NCBI GenBank assembly: GCA_002238685.1 | Contig: MPMV01000012.1 | Span: 1-64,000, forward strand | Origin: a bacterium EF100-94H03 bin56 | GTDB taxonomy: Bacteria; Pseudomonadota; Alphaproteobacteria; SP197 | Reading direction: 5' to 3' | Length of the DNA: 64,000 nucleotides | Shown: one piece after another, positions 8,372 to 16,792 of the stretch | Layout: each line of letters begins with the position of its first letter | How positions within the stretch are numbered: the first letter of the stretch is position 1 | Program-made: the position numbers and the translations under genes | The notes under the pieces: model-generated | What the model was told of the DNA's origin: nothing | The model's input: the letters and a program-made list of their open reading frames with translations, nothing else | Databases searched by the model: none

Positions 8372-10864
8372 TCAGGTATTGCGCAGGACCGGGGCCGCCG
8401 GAGCCGAAAGAAGGCTCCATCCTGTGACAACTCCGGCAATCAGTGACACGCCAAGGGCGAGGACAAGCAGGCCGGATGTCGCTGTCCACGGCATGATCCA
8501 GGCAAGATCAAGCGCAAAGGTCACGATCGCCCATGATGCCGCCGTACCCACCGCCAGCGCCGGAAGGGCAACCGCGGTTCCGAGAATCGCGTGTTCGAGG
8601 GTGAAGACGCCCAACACCAGCGGCCTGGTAGCGCCCAGAACCTTGAGAATGACCGCCTCTCCCAGGCGCCGTCTCTGTGCAGCCACGACCGTTTCGGCGA
8701 TGACGATCAGTCCGCTGGCAAAGGCGACGAAGGCGATGCCGCGAACGACCGAATCAACGCTTTCCAGCATGTCGCGAATGTCCTCGACAACATGGCGCAC
8801 ACTGATGATGGAAATGTTGGGAAACATCCGGGCAAGCTCCCGGCGCAACGGATTCTCGGCGTCGACATCGGCATGAAGGGTTGCGATGTGGGTGTGCGGG
8901 GCCGCCTCGAGCAAGCCGGGCGAGAATACAAGGACAAAGTTGAGGCCCGCGGACGTCCAGTCGATGTGCCGCAGGTTGGCGATCCGCGCCGTGATCTCCC
9001 TGCCAAGCACGTTGACGGTCAGTGTATCCCCGACGCCGACGTGGTAACCGGCGGCGAGTTCGGCATCGAAAGACAACAACGGTGGTCCGTTGTGATCTTC
9101 CTCCCACCACTGGCCCGCAACGACGGTGGCGTTCCCCGGCGACCCTTCGTAGGTGACACCGACATCGGAGTTTATGGACCACATGGCACCGTCATCGATG
9201 GTCGCTTCGGCCACCGGCACGCCATTGATGGCGGTCACCCGGCCGCGCATGGCAGGGGAGGATTCGACCGCCGTGACATCGTGACGGGCGGTCACCGTGT
9301 CAATGAAGGGATCGATCTGATCGGACTGGATGTCGACCACGAAGAAGGCCGGAACCTCGCGGGAGGAGGCGACGTCGAGTTCTCTCGAAAGATTGGCTTC
9401 GACACCGGCGATGATCGCGAGAACGGCAAGCCCGGTTCCGAGCGCCACGGATACCGGAACCGTTCCCGCTCCCGGACGATGGAGATTGGCCAGCGCCAGA
9501 CGCAGGGCCACGGGGCGTGGTCTGCCGGCGGATCGCGCCAGACGGGATACTCCCTGGCCGACGAGACGGAAAAGCACAAGAACGGCAAGGATGACGGCAC
9601 AATAGAGGGCGGCAAAGAGACGCTCGTTGCCGGCAACGATGGCAATCGTCACCACGCCGGCAGCCAGGAGAATGACGGTCAGCCGGTCACGCTGTCGCAT
9701 TGTTGTGCCGGGAAGCCCGGAGGCGCGGAACAACATGGCCGGAGAGATCTCCCTCGTGCGAAAGAGCGGTGGCAGCGCAAAGACCAGGGTGATGAGGATG
9801 CCGCAGGCTGCGGCAATGAGGAGCGGTCCTGGATGAATGTCCGGACTGATGGTGACGGGCAGCGACTCACCCGCCAGTCCGGCTGCCAGAACCGGAAGGA
9901 ATGTTCCCGCGACCAGCCCGGCGGCAATGCCGAATCCGGCCATGAGGGCGATCTCGACGAGATAGCTGGTGAGAACCAGCCGCTGCGAGGCGCCCAGGGA
10001 CTTCAGGGTGGCAATGGTCGGCACCTGGCGGGCGAGATAGGTGGTGACGGCACTGGACATGCCGATACCTCCGATCAGGAGGGCCGTCAGTCCGACCAGG
10101 GTGATGAAGAGGGAAAGGCGCTCGAGAAACCGGCGCAGCGACGGATTGGCGTCGTCTGCGCTCCGTATGCGCCAGGTGGCTTGCGGAAAGGTCTGCTGCA
10201 GGTCGGCAATGACCCCGGTCACATCGCCGGAGTCGTCGAGTCTCATGCGCACGAGGTGACGCACGAGACTGCCGGTGCCGGCGATACCCGCAGAATCCAG
10301 TCGGTCGAGCGACACGATGACCCGCGGACCGAGGCGGAAGGGAGCACTGGCCCGATCAGGTTCGTCGACAAGAGCCGCCACGACGGGGACCGTGGCTTCC
10401 CCCAGGGAAAACGACGAACCGACGGCAAGGCCGCTGGACTCCAGAAAATCCCTGTCGACGATGGCTCCCTCCGCAAGAGCGCTGCCGAGCGGGATTGGCG
10501 GATCGATGAGCGCCTCGCCGTAGAGTGGCCAGCTGTCATCGACGGCCCGCAGGTTCACCAGCAGTGGTTCGCCGTCCGGTGGTCGCGCCATGGCGAAAAG
10601 ATCGGCCGCGCGCGACAGCGCGCCACGCGCTTCCAGCCACCGGATCTGCCCTTCGTCCGGCGGCGTGAACGTCGTGCGCAATGCAATGTCGCCGCCCAGG
10701 ATGACACGCCCGTTCTCGCGCAGGCTCTCCACGAGACCGGCGCCGAAACTGCCGACACCCGCTATGGTCGTGACCCCGAGGGCAAGAGCGAAGACGGCCA
10801 GAAGGAACCTCTTCCTGCCGCCCTTCAGATTTCGCCGGGCGATGGTCCAGGCCAGTGTGATCAC
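8372..10864 (-). CDS. ybbP: ABC transporter permease, YbbP type (FtsX-like)
   Basis: 830 residues with an N-terminal membrane anchor, a large periplasmic region, and FtsX/MacB-like permease domains (about 255-390 and 700-820), which is the YbbP architecture of roughly 800 residues. The start overlaps the stop of the ATPase gene by 4 bases (ATGA), so the two are translationally coupled. In E. coli ybbA-ybbP lies divergent from tesA exactly as here. The YbbAP-TesA group is linked to handling of lipid-like or hydrophobic compounds; the exact substrate is not settled. Confidence 0.93.
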   Translation of the reverse strand: MITLAWTIARRNLKGGRKRFLLAVFALALGVTTIAGVGSFGAGLVESLRENGRVILGGDIALRTTFTPPDEGQIRWLEARGALSRAADLFAMARPPDGEPLLVNLRAVDDSWPLYGEALIDPPIPLGSALAEGAIVDRDFLESSGLAVGSSFSLGEATVPVVAALVDEPDRASAPFRLGPRVIVSLDRLDSAGIAGTGSLVRHLVRMRLDDSGDVTGVIADLQQTFPQATWRIRSADDANPSLRRFLERLSLFITLVGLTALLIGGIGMSSAVTTYLARQVPTIATLKSLGASQRLVLTSYLVEIALMAGFGIAAGLVAGTFLPVLAAGLAGESLPVTISPDIHPGPLLIAAACGILITLVFALPPLFRTREISPAMLFRASGLPGTTMRQRDRLTVILLAAGVVTIAIVAGNERLFAALYCAVILAVLVLFRLVGQGVSRLARSAGRPRPVALRLALANLHRPGAGTVPVSVALGTGLAVLAIIAGVEANLSRELDVASSREVPAFFVVDIQSDQIDPFIDTVTARHDVTAVESSPAMRGRVTAINGVPVAEATIDDGAMWSINSDVGVTYEGSPGNATVVAGQWWEEDHNGPPLLSFDAELAAGYHVGVGDTLTVNVLGREITARIANLRHIDWTSAGLNFVLVFSPGLLEAAPHTHIATLHADVDAENPLRRELARMFPNISIISVRHVVEDIRDMLESVDSVVRGIAFVAFASGLIVIAETVVAAQRRRLGEAVILKVLGATRPLVLGVFTLEHAILGTAVALPALAVGTAASWAIVTFALDLAWIMPWTATSGLLVLALGVSLIAGVVTGWSLLSAPAAPVLRNT

Positions 10865-11538
10865 ATCACCTCCCGGCAGGAGCCGTTCTCCATGGCCACG
10901 GTGCGCCGGCAGCGCCGCGCCAAATCGTGGTTGTGGGTGACCAGCATCAACGTGGCGCCTGCTTGTGCAACAACCTCGAACATCAGGTCCGTGACCGCCG
11001 AACCGGTCTCGCTGTCGAGATTGCCTGTCGGCTCGTCAGCCAGAAGCAGTGGCGGACGGTTGACGAGGGCACGGGCAAGGGCCACGCGTTGCTGCTCGCC
11101 TCCCGAGAGTTCCACCGGCAGGTGCCCCGACCTCGTCTCCAGCCCGGTTTCCGCAAGTACACGGCGCGCCTTTCGGTTGGCATCGGCGTCGCCGGCCAGT
11201 TCAAGGGGCAGGGCCACATTCTCGAGTGCCGTCATCGTTGCGATCAGGTGGAAGGACTGGAAGACGATGCCGATCGTCCGTCCGCGGAACTTCGCCAGTT
11301 CATCCTCGTCGAACGACGCAAGATTCCGGCCGGTAATCTCGACTGTCCCGGTTGTTGGCCGTTCCAGTCCTGCTGTCAGTGCCAGGAGGGATGACTTGCC
11401 GGAACCAGACGGACCGATGACGGCCAGATGGCAGCCTTGCTCGACGACGAGGGAGACATCCCGCAGGATGTTGACGGCGCCTGCGGCACCGGTGAGCCTC
11501 AGGTGAAGGCTGCTCAGACGGACAACAGGATCGGGCAT
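10861..11538 (-). CDS. ybbA: ABC transporter ATP-binding protein, YbbA type
   Basis: 225 residues. Walker [13 protein letters not shown]-loop region VFQSFHLIATMTALENV, signature LSGGEQQRVALARA, Walker B LLLADEPTGNLD and the switch histidine in LVTHNHDLA are all intact. This is the LolD/MacB-class ATPase that energises FtsX-like permeases and partners the coupled ybbP. Its ATG lies only 5 bases from the divergent tesA ATG. Confidence 0.96.
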   Translation of the reverse strand: MPDPVVRLSSLHLRLTGAAGAVNILRDVSLVVEQGCHLAVIGPSGSGKSSLLALTAGLERPTTGTVEITGRNLASFDEDELAKFRGRTIGIVFQSFHLIATMTALENVALPLELAGDADANRKARRVLAETGLETRSGHLPVELSGGEQQRVALARALVNRPPLLLADEPTGNLDSETGSAVTDLMFEVVAQAGATLMLVTHNHDLARRCRRTVAMENGSCREVM

Positions 11539-11543
11539 CGCGG

Positions 11544-12176
11544 ATGAGACAGGTTGGCCGCATGGTGGTTCTGGTCGCGGGACTCCTGGCGAGTGTGCCT
11601 GCGGCAGGCGCCGAAATCCACGTACTGGCGCTCGGTGACAGTCTCACGGCGGGCTACGGTCTTCCCGCCGCCGACAGCTTCGTCGCCCGTCTTGGCGCCG
11701 CTCTGGACCTGCCGGAACACGACGTCAGGATCATCGATGCCGGTGTCTCCGGCGACACCACGACCGGTGGGCTGGCACGCCTGGAATGGGCCCTTTCCGG
11801 CGGTGCGGATGCGGCGATCGTGGCCCTTGGCGCCAACGATGCCTTGAGGGGCATTGATCCGGACGTCACCCGGGCCAATCTCGACCGGATCCTCTCCGTT
11901 CTCGGGCAACGGAACATACCGGTGTTGCTTGCCGGCATGGCCGCACCGCGCAATCTCGGCACCGGTTACGTCACTGCATTCGATGCCATCTATCCTGATC
12001 TCGCCGATAGACATGGAGCCATTCTCTACCCGTTCTTCCTCGATGGTGTGGCGATGGTCCCGTCACTCAACCAGGATGACGGCATCCACCCCAACGCCCG
12101 GGGCGTGGAGGTGATTGTCGAGAGAATGGTGCCATATGTACTCCGGCTTCTCGAACGTGCAACCTCCGGACCATGA
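11544..12176 (+). CDS. tesA: Arylesterase / multifunctional acyl-CoA thioesterase I (TesA)
   Basis: 210 residues, exported (hydrophobic leader to about residue 20), of the SGNH/GDSL hydrolase family. The catalytic serine block is LALGDSLTAGYG near residue 30, the Asn block is VALGANDALRG, and the Asp/His block is DDGIHPNARG near the C-terminus. It hydrolyses thioesters and esters in the periplasm. The ATG at 11544 is annotated, but one at 11562 would start directly on the signal peptide and would give more room for a promoter against the divergent ybbA. The stop overlaps the next start by 4 bases. Confidence 0.94.
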   Translation: MRQVGRMVVLVAGLLASVPAAGAEIHVLALGDSLTAGYGLPAADSFVARLGAALDLPEHDVRIIDAGVSGDTTTGGLARLEWALSGGADAAIVALGANDALRGIDPDVTRANLDRILSVLGQRNIPVLLAGMAAPRNLGTGYVTAFDAIYPDLADRHGAILYPFFLDGVAMVPSLNQDDGIHPNARGVEVIVERMVPYVLRLLERATSGP

Positions 12177-12745
12177 CGCCACCCCTCTTCATTGCCGTCA
12201 CCGTGCCGTGCACCATTGCCGCAAGACTGGCGGCACTGGGCGGCGGCATCCCTGGCGGACGCCAGGTGCCGGCCGAGAACATGCACATCACGCTGCGCTA
12301 CCTGGGCGAGATCGAAACCATGCTGGCCGACGAGATCTGCGAGGCCCTTTCCACTGTCAGTCACTCTACATTCACGCTGAAGGTGTCGGGTGTTGGCTTC
12401 TTCGGCAAGCGGCGCGACCCCCGCCTTCTCTATGCCGGAGTCCGCCCGCACGACGAACTGGTGATGCTGCACCACAAGGTGGAGAGTCTGCTACTTCAGC
12501 TGCGTGTCCGCCCGCGCGAACGCAAGTACCACCCTCACATCACCCTTGCCCGTCTCAAGGGTGCCTCGCCCCACCGCATCGGTGACTTTGTGACCGCCAA
12601 CAACCTGCTCGAGTCACCTCCATTCGAGATCCGCTCCTTCGCCCTTCACGAGAGCCACCGGCGCAGCGATGGCTCCCATTACCGCATGGTCCAGGAGTAC
12701 GCACTGGATAATTGTGCGGAGGGCCTCTGCATCGTCGAGTCTTGA
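12173..12745 (+). CDS. thpR: RNA 2',3'-cyclic phosphodiesterase (2H superfamily)
   Basis: 190 residues with the two HxTx motifs that define 2H phosphoesterases: MHITLRYLGE (near residue 40) and HPHITLARL (near 120). The protein opens RNA 2',3'-cyclic phosphates and was first described as a tRNA 2'-5' ligase (LigT). The start overlaps the tesA stop (ATGA), so the two are co-translated, though no functional link is evident. Confidence 0.93.
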   Translation: MTPPLFIAVTVPCTIAARLAALGGGIPGGRQVPAENMHITLRYLGEIETMLADEICEALSTVSHSTFTLKVSGVGFFGKRRDPRLLYAGVRPHDELVMLHHKVESLLLQLRVRPRERKYHPHITLARLKGASPHRIGDFVTANNLLESPPFEIRSFALHESHRRSDGSHYRMVQEYALDNCAEGLCIVES

Positions 12746-12795
12746 CTTTGGAATGCCGCACAGGTGGTCTGCCATGAAACAGCCGGAGGCGCTGC

Positions 12796-13119
12796 ATGGC
12801 CACACATGCCATGGGCGATCCTGGCGACCTGGAGCGCTATCCGCTCACGGAGCCTGACGACACCGCGATTGATCATGCAGCCCTGAGGTTCCGGCGGACG
12901 GGGTCTGTCTCTTTCCCGGATTTCTCAAGCCCGGCGGCATCAACGCCATGGCAGCCGAAGTGGAGGCCCTCCAGGACGAGGCCTTGCGTTGTGATGATCA
13001 CCACAACGCCTACCTGGAGAGCGATGATGCGACCCTGTGCTGCCGCGACCGGCCGGACATGATGAACAGTCCGGTCGCAAGGCTGTGGTTCTGCGGGCGC
13101 CGCGAGCCACCCGATCATG
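12796..13119 (+). pseudogene. Frameshifted N-terminal relic resembling BesD/HalD-type 2OG-Fe(II) halogenases
   Basis: From an ATG preceded by CCGGAGG (6 bases upstream) the reading is LERYPLTEPDDTAIDHAALR, then FRRTG. The continuation CLFPGFLKPGGINAMAAEVE...DDHHNAYLESDD lies in another frame, one base being lost near 12904-12906. The combination of ERYPL, PGFLxPxxxxxMxAE and HNAYL resembles what I recall of the N-terminus of BesD/HalD-type amino-acid halogenases. The family is called from memory. The catalytic half (HxG metal site) is absent and homology fades after about 13065. Confidence 0.5.
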
Positions 13120-13120
13120 A
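13033..13120. repeat. 88-bp imperfect direct repeat, copy 1
   Basis: This copy shares the block CCCTGTGCTGCCGCGA, then CATGATGAACAGTCCGG, then TTCTNCGGGCGNCG and a closing CATGA with 14222-14309. It lies within the tail of the halogenase-like relic. Together the two copies bracket vapBC. Confidence 0.6.
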
Positions 13121-13240
13121 CGTGGTGTTGATCCCCGAACTCCCGCGGATACCAAAGACACGGCGCATGACATGCAACGCGGAAATCAGGAGGCCAGTCT
13201 GTCGAGCGCGGTTCGGGCGCTGCGGCAGACCGAGCGGAAC

Positions 13241-13627
13241 TCAGGGCTCCGACACACTCACGGACAAACCCTTGGCGGACTCAATGAACCGGCGGTCGAA
13301 CGTGCGCATTGTCTCGCAATGGGCGGCTGCACCGAGGTGAAGCGCATCGGCAAAATCCATCCCGTTCTCAGTTCTGGCAAGGGCCTCGGCCAGAAGAACG
13401 GGGCTCTCAACCATAACACCCGGAAGCCCCAGGAAGGCGCGCAAGGCCACCGCAACCTTCTTGCCGGCGAAACCGTAGACACTGCGCAGCACCCACGCGC
13501 TTTCGAGCAGGACGGTCGTGCTCACAAAGATATCCCCCGCACCGATTGCCGCTCTCGCCCTGGCGGCCTGGTCGGGATCGTCTCCGGTCAGGTATCGGAC
13601 AACGACATTGGTATCAACAGCACGCAT
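13241..13627 (-). CDS. vapC: PIN-domain toxin VapC
   Basis: 128 residues. All four acidic residues of the PIN ribonuclease site are visible: D5 in AVDTNVVVRYL, E42 in LLESAW, D91/D94 in MDFADALH and D111 in FDRRF. PIN toxins cleave specific RNAs, often tRNA or rRNA. The ATG at 13627 lies inside the end of vapB (14-base overlap), the standard antitoxin-toxin arrangement. A much longer in-frame upstream extension is rejected because it would run through the whole antitoxin gene. Confidence 0.93.
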   Translation of the reverse strand: MRAVDTNVVVRYLTGDDPDQAARARAAIGAGDIFVSTTVLLESAWVLRSVYGFAGKKVAVALRAFLGLPGVMVESPVLLAEALARTENGMDFADALHLGAAAHCETMRTFDRRFIESAKGLSVSVSEP

Positions 13628-13889
13628 GGCGACGCCGTGCTTCTTCCAGAATACCCGCCTCCATGTCGGCGAGGGGTCTGGGGGAGACATCGCCGGCCAG
13701 ACACCCGAAAACATCCTCAGGTCGGGTCGCCGCAAATGCGGGCTCGGGCTTGAGCAACACACCGTCAGCGGTGCTCTCGACCACCAGTCGGGTTCCGGCA
13801 TGCCAGCGTAGCGCCTGGCGAACCGCCTTGGGCAAAATGACCTGACCCTTCGTCGAGACGGTGGTGGTGAGCTTGTCGAGCGCAGCCAT
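13614..13889 (-). CDS. vapB: AbrB-type antitoxin VapB
   Basis: 91 residues. The N-terminal AbrB/SpoVT swapped-hairpin DNA-binding domain is seen in TTVSTKGQVILPKAVRQALR followed by GTRLVVE (to ~residue 45). The C-terminal tail would wrap the toxin. GAGGA lies eight bases before the ATG. It is expected to repress its own operon together with VapC; a tandem direct repeat 22-41 bases upstream is a candidate operator. Confidence 0.93.
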   Translation of the reverse strand: MAALDKLTTTVSTKGQVILPKAVRQALRWHAGTRLVVESTADGVLLKPEPAFAATRPEDVFGCLAGDVSPRPLADMEAGILEEARRRHACC

Positions 13890-13910
13890 GCTGGATTCCT
13901 CAGGCCAAAG

Positions 13911-13930
13911 CGAAGTAAGTCGAAAGTAAG
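13911..13930 (-). promoter_or_regulatory. Candidate VapB operator: tandem repeat
   Basis: CGAAGTAAG (13911-13919) and CGAAAGTAAG (13921-13930) repeat with a 10-base period, one helical turn, directly upstream of vapB. This is a plausible autoregulatory site for the AbrB-type antitoxin. Inference only. Confidence 0.35.
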
Positions 13931-14334
13931 ATGCGCCACGGGAGGTCTTGAAACAAGAGGGGTGTCCTGGCAAAGGGGCACAACGGCTTCCACGGTGTCG
14001 GTGATGCTCCAGGCACCCCTTGGAGGCGAGTTTGAGCACGTGCCCGGACTTCGAACCGCGGATCACGATGACGACGAGAGCCCTGGCCGCGTTCTTGCCG
14101 GCGAGCGCACCCACGTCACGACGGTCCCCATCACTTCGGGGGGCCCTCATGCTCTTCGGCGGCCGGCACCTGCTCCACAGGGTGTGCCCTGTTTCTGGCA
14201 GCTGGAGGCGGCATATCGCATCCCTGTGCTGCCGCGATCGGGCAGGCATGATGAACAGTCCGGATGGTCAGAATGCTGTTCTACGGGCGGCGGCATGGCG
14301 ATACCATGACCCCGACCAGCAATGCGTGAGCCCG
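13931..14334. other. Gap holding repeat copy 2, no gene seen
   Basis: Between vapB and the aminotransferase there is no convincing coding sequence in any frame. The only structure recognised is the second copy of the 88-bp repeat. The upstream promoter of the aminotransferase must also lie here, but I see no clear -35/-10 pair. Confidence 0.5.
14222..14309. repeat. 88-bp imperfect direct repeat, copy 2
   Basis: Same orientation and length as 13033-13120. Translated in the matching frame both give LCCRDRxxMMNSP, so the repeat may be part of a second halogenase-like relic rather than a mobile repeat. Copy 2 ends 26 bases before the aminotransferase start. Confidence 0.6.
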
Positions 14335-15705
14335 ATGTCCGACATGCCGACCAATTCACCGATCGTTGCCGCCTGGCTGGAGAGAACCAGAGGCTCACGC
14401 GATCTCGCCCGCGAGGCCGGCGGGATCTTTCCCAGTGGCGTGACGCACGATTCCCGGTACCGGGAACCTTACGGACTCTACGTCGATTGCGCTCGGGGGA
14501 GCCGTAAACGGGATGTCGACGGCAACGAGTATGTCGACTTCTTCGGTGGCCACGGCTCGCTCATTCTCGGGCACGGCAACCCGGCTGTCGTCGAGGCGGT
14601 GAGGCAGGGTGTTGGCGAGGGCACCCATTTCGGCGCCGGTCACAGGGCGGAAGTGCGCTGGGGCCGCATGGTTTGCGACCTTGTGCCTTCGGCGGAACGC
14701 GTGCGGTTCGTCTCCTCGGGCACCGAGGCCACCCTGATGTGCCTGCGCCTCGCCCGCGCGTTCACGGGCAGGCGCAGGATCCTTCGCTTCGGCCATCACT
14801 TTCATGGCTGGCACGACCATGTTGCCTCGGCAAGGGTATCGAGCGGCGGTGCCCATGCAGCGGGCGTCGTTCCGGGGATCGAGGAAGATCTCGTCGTTGT
14901 CGAGGCCGGTGACCACGCCGCGCTCCGGGAGGTGTTCCGCACCCATGACGACATCGCCGCGGCCATCATCGAACCGACGGGCGCCACGTTCGGCCGGCTA
15001 CCGGTCGATCCGGATTTCGTCCGGCTTCTGCGTGACGAGACGGAACGTCACGGAGCCCTCCTCATCCTCGATGAGGTCGTGACGGGATTTCGCGTCTCGC
15101 CGGGCGGTGCCCAGAAGACGCTGGGGATCATTCCCGATCTCACGGCCCTGGCGAAGATCCTGGCCGGTGGCCTCCCCGGAGGCGCGGTGGCCGGGCGCCG
15201 GGATGTCATGGAGATGCTCGATTTCGAGGCCACGCGCCGGGATGGCCGCATCAAGGTCGACCACTTCGGCACCTTCAACGCCAACCCTCTTTCGGCCGCC
15301 GCCGGCATCGCCGCCCTGGACCAGATCGCCGATGGCGCCGTCTGCGAACGCGCCAGCGCGACGGCAGCCAAACTCCGCGACGGCATCAACCGCATCGTCA
15401 GCGATGCCGGTGTTGCCTGGGCCGCCTACGGGACCCATTCGTCCTTCCATATCTTCCTCAATCCCCGGCGCCTCGACGTGGTGCCGGGGTCCTTCGACGG
15501 ATCCACCGTTTCACCCGACGACCTGCTATACCTGCCGAAACCGCTCGCCACCCGGTTCGATCTCGCCATGATGCTGGGCGGCGTCACCATGGGGGGAACG
15601 CCCGGCGGCTACGTGTCGGGCGTCATGGAGAGCGCCGATATCGACGTGACGGTGGAAGCGGTCCGTGATGCGATCCGCATGCTGCGCGCCGAGGATGCCC
15701 TGTGA
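14335..15705 (+). CDS. Class III aminotransferase, glutamate-1-semialdehyde aminomutase-like
   Basis: 456 residues of the PLP fold type I, class III group. Seen are YVDFFGGHGSLILGHGNP, the phosphate-binding SSGTEATLMCLRLAR, the cofactor aspartate in LILDEVVTGFR, and the Schiff-base lysine in LTALAKILAGGLPGGAVAGR. It resembles HemL but is not clearly the heme-pathway enzyme; many such homologues act on amino acids or beta-amino acids. The ATG at 14335 fits the family N-terminus; GTGAG a few bases upstream is a weak ribosome site. It is a single gene with no pathway partner beside it. Confidence 0.85.
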   Translation: MSDMPTNSPIVAAWLERTRGSRDLAREAGGIFPSGVTHDSRYREPYGLYVDCARGSRKRDVDGNEYVDFFGGHGSLILGHGNPAVVEAVRQGVGEGTHFGAGHRAEVRWGRMVCDLVPSAERVRFVSSGTEATLMCLRLARAFTGRRRILRFGHHFHGWHDHVASARVSSGGAHAAGVVPGIEEDLVVVEAGDHAALREVFRTHDDIAAAIIEPTGATFGRLPVDPDFVRLLRDETERHGALLILDEVVTGFRVSPGGAQKTLGIIPDLTALAKILAGGLPGGAVAGRRDVMEMLDFEATRRDGRIKVDHFGTFNANPLSAAAGIAALDQIADGAVCERASATAAKLRDGINRIVSDAGVAWAAYGTHSSFHIFLNPRRLDVVPGSFDGSTVSPDDLLYLPKPLATRFDLAMMLGGVTMGGTPGGYVSGVMESADIDVTVEAVRDAIRMLRAEDAL

Positions 15706-15933
15706 TTGCGCCGTGCACCGTCACCCGCTCACCGACTGGCGGTGCGGTCCTGTCCCTTTACCACGCCCGACACAGTGTCCGCCACGATACCCGACCGCTC
15801 CACAGTCGAGCCGGACCGGGGTCACTTGCGGCATGACACGGCGCAATCACGACAAAAGGACCTTGGCGCTCATGCTCAGAACTCTCCTGAATTGTCACGA
15901 CTGGACGTATGGTTACATGTTTCGGCAGGGCCA

Positions 15934-16288
15934 CTACTCCATGTCCCGTGACAGTGCCGTTTCAAGATGAGCAATCAACATCGGCAGTTCTTCCCGTGCC
16001 GTTCTCCAGAGGATGTCGAGGTTGATGTCAAAGTACGCATGAACCCAGCCGATGCCGCATACCGCTGATCTGTTTCCACGGTACATCCGGCAAACACTGA
16101 CGCGTCGTTGCGGCAATCCCGCTTGCCGCTTCACCGATGATCTCGCTGTCCTTCACCAACGAGAGAACCAGCTGACGGTCCGTGTCCAGATCAGCACGCG
16201 CCCGTTGTTGGGTGAAGGACAGTGCTTCGCTGGCAGCCTCCAGCATGTGCTGCAATCGGATCTCGTCATCGTCGTGCATACTGGACAA
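15934..16288 (-). pseudogene. hepT: HepT-type HEPN toxin, interrupted by a one-base frameshift
   Basis: The first frame reads EIRLQHMLEAASEALSFTQQ ... PWKQISGMRHRL and then leaves the family pattern. The neighbouring frame continues VHAYFDINLDILWRTAREEL to a stop at 15934. Together they make a normal ~118-residue HepT (DUF86) with the RNase motif R-x4-6-H followed by the target tyrosine (RHRL|VHAY). One extra base in the C-run at 16044-16046 separates the frames, exactly inside the active site. The toxin is therefore probably dead, unless slippage restores the frame. The antitoxin gene overlaps the start. Confidence 0.85.
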
Positions 16289-16586
16289 CTGCCTTGTCGA
16301 GGACGTCCTGGCGGAGATAGCGGCTCAGATCCTGGGGCGTTCGCAGGTCAATTTTCCGCCCACCGAACAGTGCGGACAATTCAATTTCCAGTCCGGCGAT
16401 GCCGAGCAGGCCAGGGGTTCGTCCCTCCACGAACTCAACCAGCACATCAACATCGCTGTGGGGACCAAAATCCGCTCGCAGAGCCGAACCGAATAGTGCA
16501 AGCCAACGGATATCATGCATCCGGCAGAAAGAAGCGAGTTCCGCCTTCGGGATCGATAAATGTGGATTCATGCCTGGCACTGTCAT
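16266..16586 (-). CDS. mntA: MntA-type nucleotidyltransferase antitoxin
   Basis: 106 residues. The minimal nucleotidyltransferase motif is intact: LFGSALRADFGPHSDVDVLV gives GS-x10-DxD, with a third acidic residue in RKIDLRTP. Such proteins neutralise HepT by AMPylating the tyrosine next to its RNase histidine. The gene overlaps the hepT start by 14-23 bases depending on which ATG hepT uses. An ATG five codons in (16571) is an alternative start. No toxin activity is expected here, since hepT is frameshifted. Confidence 0.92.
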   Translation of the reverse strand: MTVPGMNPHLSIPKAELASFCRMHDIRWLALFGSALRADFGPHSDVDVLVEFVEGRTPGLLGIAGLEIELSALFGGRKIDLRTPQDLSRYLRQDVLDKAVVQYARR

Positions 16587-16792
16587 CTGACCATGTTGAA
16601 TTCGGACGTCATTCTCCTGAACGGGTTCTGTTTCCCGTCGTCTGGAACATCCAGGGCGGACTCCCTGGTGCGAAGGTAAGTCAGGGATACTTTAAACATC
16701 TCCACCCAAGGCATCCACCGGTTCCGGTCGTCAGCATCTTTGTGTGGTCGGAGGTTCCCGCTCATCTGGATGCACACGAAGGACCGGCGTCG

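Noticed and set aside
8591-11506. A 971-codon plus-strand open frame opposite ybbA-ybbP
   Set aside because: Composition is a mirror of GC-rich coding on the other strand (runs of D, E, G, R, H) with no domain; the minus-strand genes are unmistakable.
13628-13993. N-terminal extension of vapC to 13993
   Set aside because: It would run in another frame through the whole vapB gene; the ATG at 13627 yields a complete PIN domain.
16583-16777. 64-codon minus-strand frame upstream of mntA
   Set aside because: No ribosome site, no family and poor codon pattern; treated as intergenic.
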